DNA of 64,000 nucleotides from Pseudarthrobacter raffinosi. GTDB lineage: Bacteria; Actinomycetota; Actinomycetes; Actinomycetales; Micrococcaceae. The stretch spans positions 248,001 through 312,000 of the forward strand of contig NZ_JAMXBH010000001.1 in assembly GCF_023913735.1 (NCBI RefSeq), in the 5' to 3' direction. The translations under genes were made by a program, and so were the position numbers. The notes below the pieces were generated by a model. It was not told the origin of the DNA, did no database searches, and saw only the letters and a program-made list of their open reading frames with translations. Below are positions 63,296 through 64,000 of this stretch, piece by piece; positions within the stretch are counted from its first letter, which is position 1, and every line of letters begins with the position of its first letter.

Positions 63296-64000
63296 ATGAG
63301 CACCCTGATCACCAATATCGCCGAGCTGATGACCCAGGACCTGGAACACCGCGTCCTTAGGAATGCCGCCGTGGTGATCGAGGGCGAACGGATCGCCTGG
63401 CTCGGTTCCGCCGCGGATGCGCCGGCGGCCGATGACGCCGTGGACGCCGGCGGCCGGGCCGTGCTGCCGGGCTGGGTGGATTCGCACACGCACCTGGTCT
63501 TCGCCGGCGACCGCACTGCGGAGTTCGAGGCGCGGATGGCAGGGGAGTCGTATTCGGCCGGCGGCATCGCCGTAACCATGGACGCCACCCGGCGGGCCTC
63601 CGATTTCGACCTCACCCGGCTGGCGATGGCGCGCGTGTCCGAGGCCGTATCGCAGGGCACCACCTACGTCGAAACCAAGACCGGGTACGGGCTGGACATT
63701 GAGCACGAGGCCCGGATCGCCCGGATCGCCTCCACCGTCGCAGACGAAGTCACCTACCTGGGCGCCCACCTGGTCCCCGCGGGCACCGATGCGGAGGCCT
63801 ACACCGACCTCGTCTGCGGGCCCATGCTTGACGCCGTCCGGCCCTACGTCCGGTGGGCGGACGTGTTCTGCGAGGAAGGAGCCTTCAACGTCGAGCAGTC
63901 CCGCCGTGTGCTGGAGGCGTGCCGGGCCGCCGGGCTGGGGATCCGCGTCCACGGCAACCAGCTCGGCGAGGGTCCCGGCGTGCAGCTCGCGGTGGAACTC
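63296..64000 (+). CDS. hutI: Imidazolonepropionase, 5' part
   Basis: The first 235 codons of HutI; the window ends inside the gene. HutI hydrolyses imidazolone-5-propionate to N-formimino-glutamate in histidine degradation. The opening TLITNIAELMTQD, the amidohydrolase HxH zinc site VDSHTHLVFAGDR (about residue 63), ETKTGYGLDIEHEA (about 123), YLGAHLVPA and VHGNQLGEG (the next metal His) are all in place and in order. The ATG at 63296 follows the flavoprotein stop by 12 bases with a weak GGAA upstream. Other hut genes would be expected beyond the window. Confidence 0.93.
   Translation, partial: MSTLITNIAELMTQDLEHRVLRNAAVVIEGERIAWLGSAADAPAADDAVDAGGRAVLPGWVDSHTHLVFAGDRTAEFEARMAGESYSAGGIAVTMDATRRASDFDLTRLAMARVSEAVSQGTTYVETKTGYGLDIEHEARIARIASTVADEVTYLGAHLVPAGTDAEAYTDLVCGPMLDAVRPYVRWADVFCEEGAFNVEQSRRVLEACRAAGLGIRVHGNQLGEGPGVQLAVEL

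Overview
The window is 64 kb of chromosome from a high-G+C actinobacterium. The gene content points to the Micrococcaceae, Arthrobacter/Pseudarthrobacter-like: NAD-dependent ligA, gatCAB, an AccA3/AccD/AccE acyl-CoA carboxylase with birA beside it, an LpdA-type quinone reductase next to deoD and a PmmB-type mutase, and many genes that appear leaderless (TAnnnT, 6-7 bases, then ATG/GTG). I found no rRNA, tRNA, CRISPR array, insertion sequence or prophage. Identifications rest on motif and gene-order recognition only; no database search was run.

Layout. 1-2.3 kb: 3' end of mfd, a YdjM-like membrane protein, a small membrane protein and deoC. 2.4-20.2 kb: an assimilatory nitrate/nitrite block. 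It holds nirB-cobA-nnaR on the minus strand with nirD divergent, and narK plus a molybdopterin nitrate reductase and its flavoprotein partner on the minus strand. Between them lie nucleoside and sugar genes (PmmB-type mutase, Rrf2 regulator, purine nucleoside phosphorylase), lpdA, a PspC protein and one unknown gene. CobA makes the siroheme precursor that NirB needs. NnaR is a HemD-like protein with a winged-helix tail, known in other actinobacteria as a partner of GlnR, and 11-bp-phased GlnR-like half-sites sit upstream of nirB.

20.4-37 kb: an MHS-family transporter behind an unusual four-half-site operator, a glutamine amidotransferase, and then the acyl-CoA carboxylase neighbourhood (accA3, maf, accE, accD, SDR, birA). 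As I recall it, mycobacteria carry this as birA-accD5-accE5-maf-accA3. Here it is split by an MMPL/TetR pair, a secreted protein, a DAACS symporter and a DUF885 protein. A PH-domain membrane protein and a class III nucleotidyl cyclase follow birA.

39.3-45.3 kb: a decaying gene cluster. A 20-residue N-terminal stub is joined to a headless transglutaminase-like gene that also has a frameshift. A zinc-ribbon/RDD/FHA gene and a PP2C phosphatase remain intact. A frameshifted FHA-type gene is fused to the last ATPase domain of an FtsK/EssC-type gene. Damage is confined to this cluster, while long genes on both sides read cleanly.

45.4-64 kb: a secreted proline-rich protein, ligA, an IMPase-family phosphatase, a GNAT protein, a RidA-family protein, a CitA/CitB-type two-component system divergent from a citrate transporter, gatCAB, a DUF5666-like secreted protein, a LysR regulator divergent from tdh-kbl (threonine to glycine), a DAO-family flavoprotein and the 5' part of hutI. 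A long perfect palindrome and two relatives follow gene ends here. A second dispersed repeat (GGTTGAGC..GTCGAAACC type) occurs three times, once inside accE.
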